Shown here in pieces: positions 1 to 6,503 of a DNA stretch of 19,898 nucleotides. This stretch comes from CBIHNH01 sp966211425 (GTDB lineage Bacteria > Patescibacteriota > Saccharimonadia > Saccharimonadales > Saccharimonadaceae). The notes under the pieces were generated by a model. That model was not told the origin of the DNA, made no database searches, and was given only the letters and a program-made list of their open reading frames with translations. Made by a program: the position numbers and the translations under genes. The stretch's first letter is position 1. Each line of letters begins with the position of its first letter. Location: NCBI GenBank assembly GCA_966211425.1, contig CBIHNH010000012.1:1-19898 (forward strand). The letters run 5' to 3'.

Positions 1-779
1 ATTATCACACCTGCGCCATAGCCTCCGACAACCTCGCGTATTGCTGGGGAGATGACAGTAGCGGAAGGCTAGGCGACGGCCCCGCTACTGGCAGCCAAAC
101 GAGTCCTGTGGCAGTTGACACGAGCGGAAAATTATCAGGCAAAACAGTTCTCAACATATCAGCTAGTGCATTTACTGCCTGCGTCATCGCCTCCGACAAC
201 CAAGTCTATTGCTGGGGAAATGACGCATATGATCAGCTTGGTAATGGTCCTACTGCTGGCAGTCAACCTAGCCCCGTAGCGGTAAGTAGGTATATTATTG
301 AGCGATTGAGTGTCAATACATCCCGCCTTAGCTTCATCCTTCAGTATGCTCAAAAGTCAGCAGCCACATGTGCGGCTCAGACAGGTTTTGCTACTATAAC
401 TGCCGCAACGCCTATTGCGCTACACGACAATGCTTCTGTGACGAGTAAGACAGCGGTTGCTCCAGACGCCAATGATCCTGCCGGAGGAGTGAATGTAGCG
501 CAAACCTATCACGATATCGTCGACGTTATAACCAACACCACTGCTATCTCGGGTGACGATAGAGGCCTTTGGGACATTTCCCTCAAAGACAACGGAGCCC
601 CAGCTAACACGACTTACTGCCTGCGTTTCGCTAACTCTGAGGGCGACGCTTTTTCAAGCTATGCCTATCTACCGGAAGTAACAACAGCCGCATCCAGCAG
701 CAGCGGGCCGACGCTTGAGCAATCAACTCGAGGTGGCCAAGGCGTTATTGATGGTATCAAACACGCCTTCAGTTGGTAG
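1..779 (+). CDS. RCC1-repeat surface-type protein, C-terminal part (5' end outside window)
   Basis: The reading frame is open from base 3 to the TAG at 777-779, with no stop upstream, so the gene begins before the window; the GTG at 108 is internal. The first ~95 residues hold two RCC1-type repeats (C-x-I-A-S-D-N...YCWG...LG-G), 56 residues apart, in the cysteine-containing form common in secreted bacterial RCC1 proteins. After them comes a ~130-residue beta-rich region with a late segment reading LWDISLKDNGAP then TTYCLRF, which resembles a domain I associate with large CPR surface proteins. A Ser/Thr-rich stretch and a short tail ending in SW follow. I see no LPxTG motif and no terminal membrane segment. 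RCC1 repeats normally form beta-propeller blades for protein binding. An adhesin or host-contact role is inference. Confidence is good for the repeats and low for function. Confidence 0.8.
   Translation, partial: YHTCAIASDNLAYCWGDDSSGRLGDGPATGSQTSPVAVDTSGKLSGKTVLNISASAFTACVIASDNQVYCWGNDAYDQLGNGPTAGSQPSPVAVSRYIIERLSVNTSRLSFILQYAQKSAATCAAQTGFATITAATPIALHDNASVTSKTAVAPDANDPAGGVNVAQTYHDIVDVITNTTAISGDDRGLWDISLKDNGAPANTTYCLRFANSEGDAFSSYAYLPEVTTAASSSSGPTLEQSTRGGQGVIDGIKHAFSW
9..281 (+). repeat. Two tandem RCC1 coding repeats, 168-bp period
   Basis: The 12-mer gcctccgacaac occurs at 21-32 and again at 189-200, exactly 168 bp (56 codons) apart. It is followed in both copies by a YCWG-encoding stretch, then an LG-G, P, TGSQ/AGSQ and SPVAV block. 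The second unit stops near 281, where the sequence becomes unrelated. More units probably lie upstream of the window. Confidence 0.75.
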
Positions 780-797
780 TCGTTTTGTCTCGACAGG

Positions 798-803
798 TAT
801 ACT
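798..803 (+). promoter_or_regulatory. -10 element for mutM, implying leaderless mRNA
   Basis: TATACT lies 6 nt before the mutM ATG at 810. That is the normal distance from a -10 hexamer to the first transcribed base, so the start codon would be at or next to the mRNA 5' end. There is no Shine-Dalgarno sequence. A -35 element is weak (TTGGTA at 773-778 with a 19-bp spacer, inside the end of the previous gene). Confidence 0.5.
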
Positions 804-809
804 AGACTT

Positions 810-1679
810 ATGCCTGAGCTTCCAGAAGTAGAAACCGTTCGTCGAGGACTTTCCCTGCTCGTTATCGGCAAGCAGGTCGGCTCGGTCAGTCACGACACGC
901 CAAAGGGCTTTCCGAACGCACCAGGGGATGTCGACGCCTTTCTAGTAGGGGCGACCATCACCGATGTGCGACGTCGTGCCAAGGTGCTGCTGATCGATCT
1001 CGATACTGAGTACACGCTGGTTATTCACCTCAAGATGACTGGGCAGCTGGTCTACCGCGGTGAACAAGTTTTTGGGGCAGGGCACCCGAACGATAGTTTG
1101 ATCGGCGAGCTACCGGACCGGAGCACACGGGTTATCTTCAGCTTTACCGATGGCAGCCACCTCTATTTCAATGACCAGCGAAAGTTCGGTTGGGTGCGGT
1201 TGTATCCGACGATCGAGGTGCCAAACATTGATTTTATGAAACGCGTCGGCCCGGAGCCGCTCGAGGGCGAACTAACGCATACAGATTTTATAGAGCGGAT
1301 ACGACATCGCAACGGCACGACGATCAAGGCGGCACTGCTCGATCAGAGCGTGATTGCTGGCATCGGAAACATCTATGCCGACGAAGCGCTGTGGGGCGCG
1401 CGCGTCCATCCGGCTAGGCGCGTTCGGGATGTGACGGATAGGGAGCTCTCGACTATCCTCGATGAAGTCCGAACCGTGCTAACACTGAGCATCGAAAAGG
1501 GCGGTAGTACCGACAAGAACTACGTAAACGCCGAAGGCAAACGAGGCAGCTATATCGACTTTGCCCGAGTTTTTCGCAGGGAAGGGCTGGCGTGTCCTCG
1601 TCACCCTGATGTGTTGATCGAAAAGTCACGCATTGCTGGTCGAGGAACGCACACATGCCCAGTCTGTCAGGTAGAATAG
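810..1679 (+). CDS. mutM: Formamidopyrimidine-DNA glycosylase (Fpg/MutM)
   Basis: This is a bifunctional glycosylase/AP lyase that removes 8-oxoguanine and formamidopyrimidines from DNA. The N-terminus MPELPEVETVRRGL gives the catalytic Pro2 and Glu3. Lys58 in RRRAKVLL matches the conserved beta-domain lysine. The helix-two-turn-helix is clear in IKAALLDQSVIAGIGNIYADE. The C-terminal zinc finger carries the conserved GRGTHTCPVCQ with Arg278. Length is 289 residues, slightly above the usual ~270 because of an insert near residues 90-107. The oddity is the first zinc pair, C262-x2-H265 rather than C-x2-C; the second pair, C283/C286, is intact. The ATG follows a -10 box by 6 nt without a Shine-Dalgarno site. 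holA starts 6 nt after the stop. Identification is very secure. Confidence 0.97.
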   Translation: MPELPEVETVRRGLSLLVIGKQVGSVSHDTPKGFPNAPGDVDAFLVGATITDVRRRAKVLLIDLDTEYTLVIHLKMTGQLVYRGEQVFGAGHPNDSLIGELPDRSTRVIFSFTDGSHLYFNDQRKFGWVRLYPTIEVPNIDFMKRVGPEPLEGELTHTDFIERIRHRNGTTIKAALLDQSVIAGIGNIYADEALWGARVHPARRVRDVTDRELSTILDEVRTVLTLSIEKGGSTDKNYVNAEGKRGSYIDFARVFRREGLACPRHPDVLIEKSRIAGRGTHTCPVCQVE

Positions 1680-1685
1680 AAACAT

Positions 1686-2585
1686 ATGATCACTCTTTTA
1701 ACGGGTCCAAACAGCTACATGACAGCCCAGCGTCTACGTGAGCGGGTAGATGCGTTTGACGGTGAGGCGGAGGCGTATGATGCAGCCGAGCTCGAGACGA
1801 GGCGGCTCCCAGACCTGTTTATGGGGGCGACGCTGTTCGCTGCGAACCGACTTGTCATTATCCGTGGTGCTACGCAGAACAAAACCCTTTGGGGCGAACT
1901 GGAGCAGTGGATAGAGCGTGTTCCGGCCGAGACCGATATCGTGCTGGTCGAACCAAGCCCCGATAAACGAACCAAGACCTACAAACTACTCCAGAAGCAC
2001 GGTACGGTCCATGAGCACAGCGAACTGAGTGACGCAGAGCTACAGAACTGGTTACAGACGCACGCTCGCTCGAACGGCGCGGAGCTATCGTCGGACATAG
2101 TTCGGTACCTGATTGCCTACGTCGGTCACGACCAGTGGCGGCTGCGCAGTGAACTGGACAAACTTCTCCTTAGTGAAAAGTCGATTACCCGCGAGTTAAT
2201 CCAGGATATCACCGAGCCGTATCCCGAGGCGACTGCCTTTGAGCTGCTCGATAGTGTCTTTTCTGGCAAAGAGGAGCGGATCCACCAACTCCTCGCACTG
2301 CTACGGGAGCGTGAGGATCCATACCAGTTCTTTGGGTTGTTGAGCTCACAGGTGCTTGCGCTGCTTGCGATCGCGAGCGCCGGTTCGCGCCGTCCTGATG
2401 AGGTCGCACGAGAGATGGGTCTTCATCCATTCGTCGTCCGCAAGCTCTCGACTGTCGCCCGTACGCTCGGAAAGGCTCGTATCGAAAAACTGATCGAACG
2501 ACTAGCTCACGCTGATGAACGGATCAAAACGAGCGGGATTGAACCGTGGCGCCAGCTCGAGATCACTCTGCTCAGCAGCAGGTAG
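1686..2585 (+). CDS. holA: DNA polymerase III delta subunit (HolA)
   Basis: Delta is the clamp-loader wrench that opens the beta sliding clamp during replication. The 299-residue product has the family layout. The N-terminal AAA-like fold, lacking a Walker A motif, starts ITLLTGPNSYMTAQRLRE. The ATLFAANRLVII segment corresponds to the beta-clamp-interacting region. A central helical part contains YVGHDQWRLRSELDKLLL, and the C-terminal collar helices include REREDPYQFFGLLSSQ and IKTSGIEPWRQLEITLL. Length is a little under the usual 330-340. It follows mutM by 6 nt with no Shine-Dalgarno site. A TAGAAT hexamer at 1672-1677 sits 8 nt before the ATG, so it is either co-transcribed with mutM or has its own leaderless start. 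It ends in front of a terminator shared with convergent rpsT. Confidence 0.93.
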   Translation: MITLLTGPNSYMTAQRLRERVDAFDGEAEAYDAAELETRRLPDLFMGATLFAANRLVIIRGATQNKTLWGELEQWIERVPAETDIVLVEPSPDKRTKTYKLLQKHGTVHEHSELSDAELQNWLQTHARSNGAELSSDIVRYLIAYVGHDQWRLRSELDKLLLSEKSITRELIQDITEPYPEATAFELLDSVFSGKEERIHQLLALLREREDPYQFFGLLSSQVLALLAIASAGSRRPDEVAREMGLHPFVVRKLSTVARTLGKARIEKLIERLAHADERIKTSGIEPWRQLEITLLSSR

Positions 2586-2593
2586 TGTCACAT

Positions 2594-2629
2594 ATAAAAT
2601 ACCGCTCCGACATGGGAGCGGTATTTTAT
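2594..2629. terminator. Bidirectional intrinsic terminator between holA and rpsT
   Basis: A perfect 15-bp inverted repeat, 2594-2608 with 2615-2629, encloses a 6-nt loop. The stem has a GC-rich core (ACCGCTCC/GGAGCGGT) flanked by A-run and T-run ends, so each strand shows a hairpin followed by a U-tract. It lies between the convergent holA and rpsT stops and can serve both. Confidence 0.92.
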
Positions 2630-2642
2630 TGAGAGATAAGAA

Positions 2643-3032
2643 CTATTTTTTTGCAGCTGGCTTTTTGGCTGGAGCCTTTTTTGCCGCTGGTTTCTTTGCA
2701 GCAGCTGGCTTTTTAGCAGCAGCAGGCTTTGCAGCGGTTTTCTTTGCAGCTGGTTTTGCAGCGGCTTTCTTTGTGCCGGTAGCAGGCTTTACACCTGCTT
2801 CTTTAGCGACACGTGCGAGCTGGGCTTTGCGACGAGCAGCGGTGTTCTTCGGCAAGAGGTTCTTTTTAACCATAGTGTCGAGTTCGCTCTGGGCGAGGCT
2901 GAGGCCGCTAGCGTCTGGTTTCGCGAGGAAAGCCTTGACGGCTCCCTTGAGGTTACGCTTAGTAGTGACGTTGCGTGCACGACGTTTGGTTGTCTGGCGC
3001 ATGCGTTTGATAGCTGACTTGATGATTGGCAC
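2643..3032 (-). CDS. rpsT: 30S ribosomal protein S20 with histone-H1-like Ala/Lys/Pro tail
   Basis: S20 binds 16S rRNA in the 30S body. The N-terminus PIIKSAIKRMRQTTKRR and the middle helices match the family's usual ~85-90 residues. The product is 129 residues because about 45 are added after the S20 core: a low-complexity tail of AAKKP, AAAKKP and APAKKP units ending in AAKK. I chose the GTG at 3032-3030 because S20 begins M-P-x-I-K-S-A and an AAGGA Shine-Dalgarno site lies about 10 nt upstream; a longer in-frame ATG version to 3119 would cross the promoter. The gene is monocistronic, with its own promoter and the shared terminator. The tail resembles basic nucleic-acid-binding tails of H1-like proteins, but its role is unknown. 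Confidence 0.93.
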   Translation of the reverse strand: MPIIKSAIKRMRQTTKRRARNVTTKRNLKGAVKAFLAKPDASGLSLAQSELDTMVKKNLLPKNTAARRKAQLARVAKEAGVKPATGTKKAAAKPAAKKTAAKPAAAKKPAAAKKPAAKKAPAKKPAAKK

Positions 3033-3083
3033 TGATATATTCCTTTTTTCTTCAGTTAAAGCTGTTAAAACAATCAATGGCAA

Positions 3084-3112
3084 ATTATAGCGAAAAAAGG
3101 GCTCTCTGTAAA
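3084..3112 (-). promoter_or_regulatory. Promoter of rpsT
   Basis: On the minus strand, TTTACA (3112-3107) and TATAAT (3089-3084) are separated by 17 bp, a near-consensus sigma-70-type promoter. The predicted transcript starts near 3077, giving a ~45-nt leader before the GTG start. Confidence 0.8.
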
Positions 3113-3135
3113 GGTGCACCCCTTCGGTAAAATGC

Positions 3136-3165
3136 TTGACGACCCCATGCTGCTTATGGTACGAT
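3136..3165 (+). promoter_or_regulatory. Promoter of the DHH-like gene
   Basis: TTGACG at 3136-3141 and TACGAT at 3160-3165, 18 bp apart, with a TGG extended -10 (3157-3159). Because these elements lie here, the in-frame TTG at 3136 is part of a -35 box rather than a start codon. The coding start is better placed at the ATG 3211. Confidence 0.65.
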
Positions 3166-3210
3166 TTGCCTGAAGTCTACTTACACGAAAAATATCAAAA
3201 GACAAAACAG

Positions 3211-5109
3211 ATGCAAACAGAGCAGAACGCAAAGCAACAGATCGTTGAGAAAATCAAAAGCTCAACGAATATCCTCGTCACGGTCGGCAAAAACCCGTCG
3301 GTAGACGCGCTTTCTGCTGCACTCAGCTTGACGCTGATGCTCAATCGCCTAGATAAACACGCTACGGCGGTGTTTAGCGGACAGGTGCCACCGGCAATCG
3401 GTTTTTTGGAGCCAGACAAGACGTTTGAGAACAGCGTCGATAGTCTGCGTGATTTCATCATCGCTCTCGACAAGGAAAAGGCCGACCGACTCCGCTACAA
3501 GGTAGAAAATGATGTCGTTCGAATATTTATCACGCCGTATAAAACCGTTCTGAGCGAGAGTGATCTCAAGTTCTCGCAAGGTGATTTTAACGTTGAGCTG
3601 ATCATTGCGCTCGGGGTAGAGCAGCGCGAAGACCTCGATACTGCTGTCACTGCGCATGGCCGTATCCTGCACGATGCGACCGTTATGACGATCAATACTA
3701 CTGACGGCGAAACATCGCTCGGCTCGGTTGACTGGATGGACACGTCCGCCAGTAGCCTCTGTGAGATGTTGATGAGCCTGAGCGAAGCGCTCCAGTCTGG
3801 TCTCCTTGATCAGCAGATTGCCACCGCCGTTCTCACCGGTATCGTGGCCAGCACCGATCGCTTCCGAAACGAACATACGTCGCCAAAGGTTATGACCATG
3901 GCTGCCCAGCTGATGGCCGCAGGTGCAAACCAGCAGCTGATTGCTGCAAAGCTCGAGGAAGGTCACGAACTCGGTGCCGTGCCTGTACCGGCGACATCAA
4001 GCACGGACAGCACGACAAATCTCGTCGAAGGTGAATCCCAAAAGGTCGCAGCCCCTAAACCCGACGGTGAGCTAGAGATTGCACACACGCCGACACCAGA
4101 CGCTGAGCCACTGCCTGACGCGGGCACAGAAGCCTTGCAGGAAGCCGAAAAAGAGCTTGCCGAGAGTCTACAGACCACTGCGCCTGCTGCGCCAACACTC
4201 TCAGTTGATGATCTGCAAAAGGATCTCGATGCTGCGGCCAAAGACCTGGAAGCGCCGGCTCTTGAGCCCGTTATACCAGCCCCACAACCTGATAGCCCAC
4301 AGATCATCAAACAGGAACATCGTACATGGCAGACCGATGAGACGGCCGAACAGCCGACATTTGGCGGTACGCTAAACGCTACGGCGAGTGATGCCGAAGA
4401 AGAAAAACGCCGTGAAGAACAGATGAGTACAAACCGTCAGATCTTGAGCCATGACGGATCAGCTCCGGAAACTCCTGTTGTTCCTGATGTTCCGGCACCA
4501 GTCGTTCTCGACGCTCCGGTACCAGAGGCTCCAGCGGCCGTCGTCCCTGAGTCAGCGCCCGCCGCTGAACAGCCGATCGAGAGCACGAGCGATGAAGCAT
4601 TGAGCTTTGAGCCAGCACCGGTGCCAGCACCACCTGCATCATTCCCGACATTGGCAGATATCGATGAGCAGACCAGGGGCAAAGCTGCCGAAGACGCGCG
4701 CGTAGCTATCGACGCGGCGCTTGCATCGATGCCATTCGATCCAGCAGGAAAACCTCTCGATAGTGCCGGAGCTGTTCCAGCGCTGTCTCTTGAGCATGAC
4801 TCACCCCAGGTGAGCGATCAGTCGGTGCCAGCACCGGTCGGCGAACCATCGGCATTCACAGAACCGATACCGGTTGAACCTCAGCCAGCAAGTGCAGTGC
4901 CCATGCCTCCGAGCTTGCCGCCGCTACCTGATTTCTCAACCTTGCCACCGTTACCAGGCGAGGAAGTGACCCCAGCGCCTACGCAGGACAGTGCATCACC
5001 AGATTCGACGCTTCCGAACGATCCTTCGTTCCCAGTCCAGCCATCGAGTGAACCAACACAGCCGGCTCCAAATGACCCTGGTCAGTTCAAGATTCCTGGT
5101 CAGCCCTAG
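3211..5109 (+). CDS. DHH-phosphoesterase-fold protein without catalytic motifs, long disordered tail
   Basis: The N-terminal ~250 residues follow the layout of NrnA-like DHH phosphoesterases (nanoRNase/pAp phosphatase). VGKNPSVDALSAAL (residues 25-38) sits where H-x-NPD-x-DA is expected. INTTD (161-165) sits where the DHH motif should be and is followed by LGSVDWMDTSASSLCEML. TGIVASTDRFRNEHTSP matches the usual TGI-x-TDT-x-F-R segment. Most metal ligands are gone: His to Gly26, Asp to Ser30, and DHH replaced by NTT; Asp32 remains. Residues ~255-632 are Pro/Ala/acidic low complexity, with a more ordered island near 370-420. No signal peptide or membrane segment is seen. The likely start is ATG 3211 (632 residues), after a promoter at 3136-3165. 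A binding or scaffold role is inference. Confidence 0.8.
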   Translation: MQTEQNAKQQIVEKIKSSTNILVTVGKNPSVDALSAALSLTLMLNRLDKHATAVFSGQVPPAIGFLEPDKTFENSVDSLRDFIIALDKEKADRLRYKVENDVVRIFITPYKTVLSESDLKFSQGDFNVELIIALGVEQREDLDTAVTAHGRILHDATVMTINTTDGETSLGSVDWMDTSASSLCEMLMSLSEALQSGLLDQQIATAVLTGIVASTDRFRNEHTSPKVMTMAAQLMAAGANQQLIAAKLEEGHELGAVPVPATSSTDSTTNLVEGESQKVAAPKPDGELEIAHTPTPDAEPLPDAGTEALQEAEKELAESLQTTAPAAPTLSVDDLQKDLDAAAKDLEAPALEPVIPAPQPDSPQIIKQEHRTWQTDETAEQPTFGGTLNATASDAEEEKRREEQMSTNRQILSHDGSAPETPVVPDVPAPVVLDAPVPEAPAAVVPESAPAAEQPIESTSDEALSFEPAPVPAPPASFPTLADIDEQTRGKAAEDARVAIDAALASMPFDPAGKPLDSAGAVPALSLEHDSPQVSDQSVPAPVGEPSAFTEPIPVEPQPASAVPMPPSLPPLPDFSTLPPLPGEEVTPAPTQDSASPDSTLPNDPSFPVQPSSEPTQPAPNDPGQFKIPGQP

Positions 5110-5792
5110 TAAAGGACGATAAAGTGACAGAGGCCGATATCGTCACCTCTGTTTTTGATGTGGCTTTCGCCGTCGCCACGCTGTGAGTGATGCGTACGCA
5201 TGATGGCGATGATCTCATCCCGGTGCTCCCTTGCATCGGTGATTTCGCCGATTTCACTGTCCTCGCGCCCAGCGTCCATATAGAGCCAGTGCGTATTTGA
5301 TCCTGGTAGATAACTTTTGGGGATGGCACTCAGTCGTAAACGGGTAACTCGTTGATCTGTCTCTCTCAGTTTATAAAACACATAGCACGCACTGCGGCCG
5401 GCAACGATATGGTCGATGTGCCCAGAGATGCCGTTGGTGTCCATCGACATCAGTTCGATCTCGATCTCTTCAGTTTCACCGCTCACTATGTCACGAATAA
5501 GCGTGAGTAGCCTGTCGTGGATCTCGAGCATAGCGAGGTTATTGAGCTGTCCGTCCTTGTAACCGAGGAAATGCATGCTCTTGGCACCCATGAGGCTGCC
5601 AGCCTCGCGCCACTCACCGTCACGGACGGCGGCAAGATCAGGGACGTTATCCGGGTTCGTACCGGCGTCGCCCAGTGTTAGGGTGATGAGATGGACGTCA
5701 TTGCCGGCCTTGGTTTCCATGAGCAGCGCACCGCTCGGACCGAATGCTTCGTCGTCGGGGTGGGCAAAGATACCGAAAATAACCTTTTTCAT
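5106..5792 (-). CDS. PIG-L/LmbE family deacetylase
   Basis: PIG-L family enzymes are zinc-dependent deacetylases acting mostly on N-acetylglucosaminyl conjugates. The 228-residue product begins KKVIFGIFAHPDDEAFGPSG, with the signature AHPDDE giving zinc ligands His11 and Asp14 and catalytic Asp13. The second motif GHIDH supplies His128. TLTLGDAGTN and R-x-x-E-x-x-x-A are also family features. The protein looks cytosolic. Its substrate cannot be read from the sequence; in this context cell-surface glycan precursor trimming is a guess. The ATG lies 6 nt after a TACACT hexamer with no Shine-Dalgarno site, so a leaderless mRNA is likely. The stop codon overlaps that of the convergent upstream gene in the palindrome CTAG (5106-5109). 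It is divergent from truB, with only 23 bp between the two starts. Confidence 0.9.
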   Translation of the reverse strand: MKKVIFGIFAHPDDEAFGPSGALLMETKAGNDVHLITLTLGDAGTNPDNVPDLAAVRDGEWREAGSLMGAKSMHFLGYKDGQLNNLAMLEIHDRLLTLIRDIVSGETEEIEIELMSMDTNGISGHIDHIVAGRSACYVFYKLRETDQRVTRLRLSAIPKSYLPGSNTHWLYMDAGREDSEIGEITDAREHRDEIIAIMRTHHSQRGDGESHIKNRGDDIGLCHFIVLY

Positions 5793-5798
5793 AGCCTC

Positions 5799-5808
5799 AG
5801 TGTAAACT
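5799..5808. promoter_or_regulatory. Overlapping back-to-back -10 elements of PIG-L (minus) and truB (plus)
   Basis: TACACT on the minus strand (5804-5799) ends 6 nt before the PIG-L ATG. TAAACT on the plus strand (5803-5808) ends 7 nt before the truB GTG. The hexamers overlap by 2 bp inside the 23-bp gap. Neither gene has a Shine-Dalgarno site here. -35 elements would fall inside the opposing coding regions, and none is convincing. Confidence 0.45.
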
Positions 5809-5815
5809 AGAGGGC

Positions 5816-6475
5816 GTGCAAGATGGAATACTTCTTATCGATAAACCGGCCGACATGACCAGTTTTGGTGTCGTGGCGCGGATTCGTCGTGTACTGACCC
5901 AGCAAGCGGGTAAGCGCGTCAAGGTTGGTCACACGGGGACTTTAGATCCGTTTGCGACCGGCCTGATGATTCTGGTGGTTGGTAAGGAGTGCAAAAACGC
6001 CGAGCGCTATAGCAAACTCGACAAAGTGTACGAGGCGACTGTCCGTCTAGGGCAGACGAGTACGACAGGTGACACGGAAGGGGATATCACTGAGAGTTCT
6101 AGTGCTGTGCCGTCTCATGAGGCTCTCCAGGCGGTTCTCGAAGGCTTTACGGGGGTTATCACCCAGATACCGCCGGCCTTCAGCGCCATCAAGGTAAACG
6201 GTCAGCGGGCATACAAGCTCGCGCATAGGGGCGAGACGGTCGAGATACCGCCGCGCCAAGTCACGATCCATTCACTTGAGCTAGTGGACTATAGCTATCC
6301 CGAACTTCGTATCCGCGCTCACGTCAGCAGCGGCACGTATATCCGCACGCTTGCCGAGGATATCGGTACCGCACTCGGAACAGGGGCGTATTGCGTACAG
6401 TTGCGTCGAACATCCATCTCAAAGTGGGATATTGCCGATGCGAAGACGCTCGAATCAATGAACATAACAGATTGA
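5816..6475 (+). CDS. truB: tRNA pseudouridine(55) synthase TruB, short form
   Basis: TruB isomerises U55 to pseudouridine in the T-loop of tRNAs. The N-terminus GILLIDKPADMTSFGVV and the catalytic block GHTGTLDPFATGL (Asp44) are diagnostic. VYEATVRLGQTSTTGDTEGD, PPAFSAIKVNGQRAYKLAR-like and SSGTYIRTLAEDIG segments follow in order. At 219 residues it ends straight after the catalytic domain and lacks the C-terminal PUA-type domain of the ~310-residue E. coli enzyme. The start is GTG 5816, seven nt after a -10-like TAAACT with no ribosome-binding site. The TGA stop (6473-6475) lies inside the -35 hexamer of the next gene. truB, rpsO and pnp keep the common bacterial order, but each is separated by an unknown gene. 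Confidence 0.96.
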   Translation: MQDGILLIDKPADMTSFGVVARIRRVLTQQAGKRVKVGHTGTLDPFATGLMILVVGKECKNAERYSKLDKVYEATVRLGQTSTTGDTEGDITESSSAVPSHEALQAVLEGFTGVITQIPPAFSAIKVNGQRAYKLAHRGETVEIPPRQVTIHSLELVDYSYPELRIRAHVSSGTYIRTLAEDIGTALGTGAYCVQLRRTSISKWDIADAKTLESMNITD

Positions 6476-6500
6476 CAATAAATAGCTTAAATGCTATAAT
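6472..6500 (+). promoter_or_regulatory. Perfect-consensus promoter of the 6504 gene
   Basis: TTGACA (6472-6477), 17-bp spacer, TATAAT (6495-6500): every consensus base is present. The -35 contains the truB stop codon. The -10 ends 3 nt before ATG 6504 and 6 nt before ATG 6507, so the transcript should begin at about the second ATG. Confidence 0.9.
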
Positions 6501-6503
6501 ACA

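Noticed and set aside
2515..3090. 191-aa plus-strand reading frame rich in Ala, Phe and Gly opposite rpsT
   Set aside because: It is the complement of the Ala/Lys codon-rich S20 tail. Its apparent hydrophobic repeats come from the antisense of GCA/AAG codons, and it overlaps a real gene and terminator.
3033..3119. Longer rpsT starting at the minus-strand ATG near 3119
   Set aside because: It would add 29 residues unlike S20 and run across the rpsT promoter; the GTG at 3032 fits the family N-terminus and has a Shine-Dalgarno site.
3136..3210. N-terminal extension of the DHH-like protein from TTG 3136
   Set aside because: The TTG is part of a -35 hexamer and the extension spans the -10. The ATG at 3211 lies downstream of the predicted transcription start.
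3349..3966. 205-aa minus-strand frame opposite the DHH-like gene
   Set aside because: Antisense to the conserved fold region, with no recognisable domain and no start signal.
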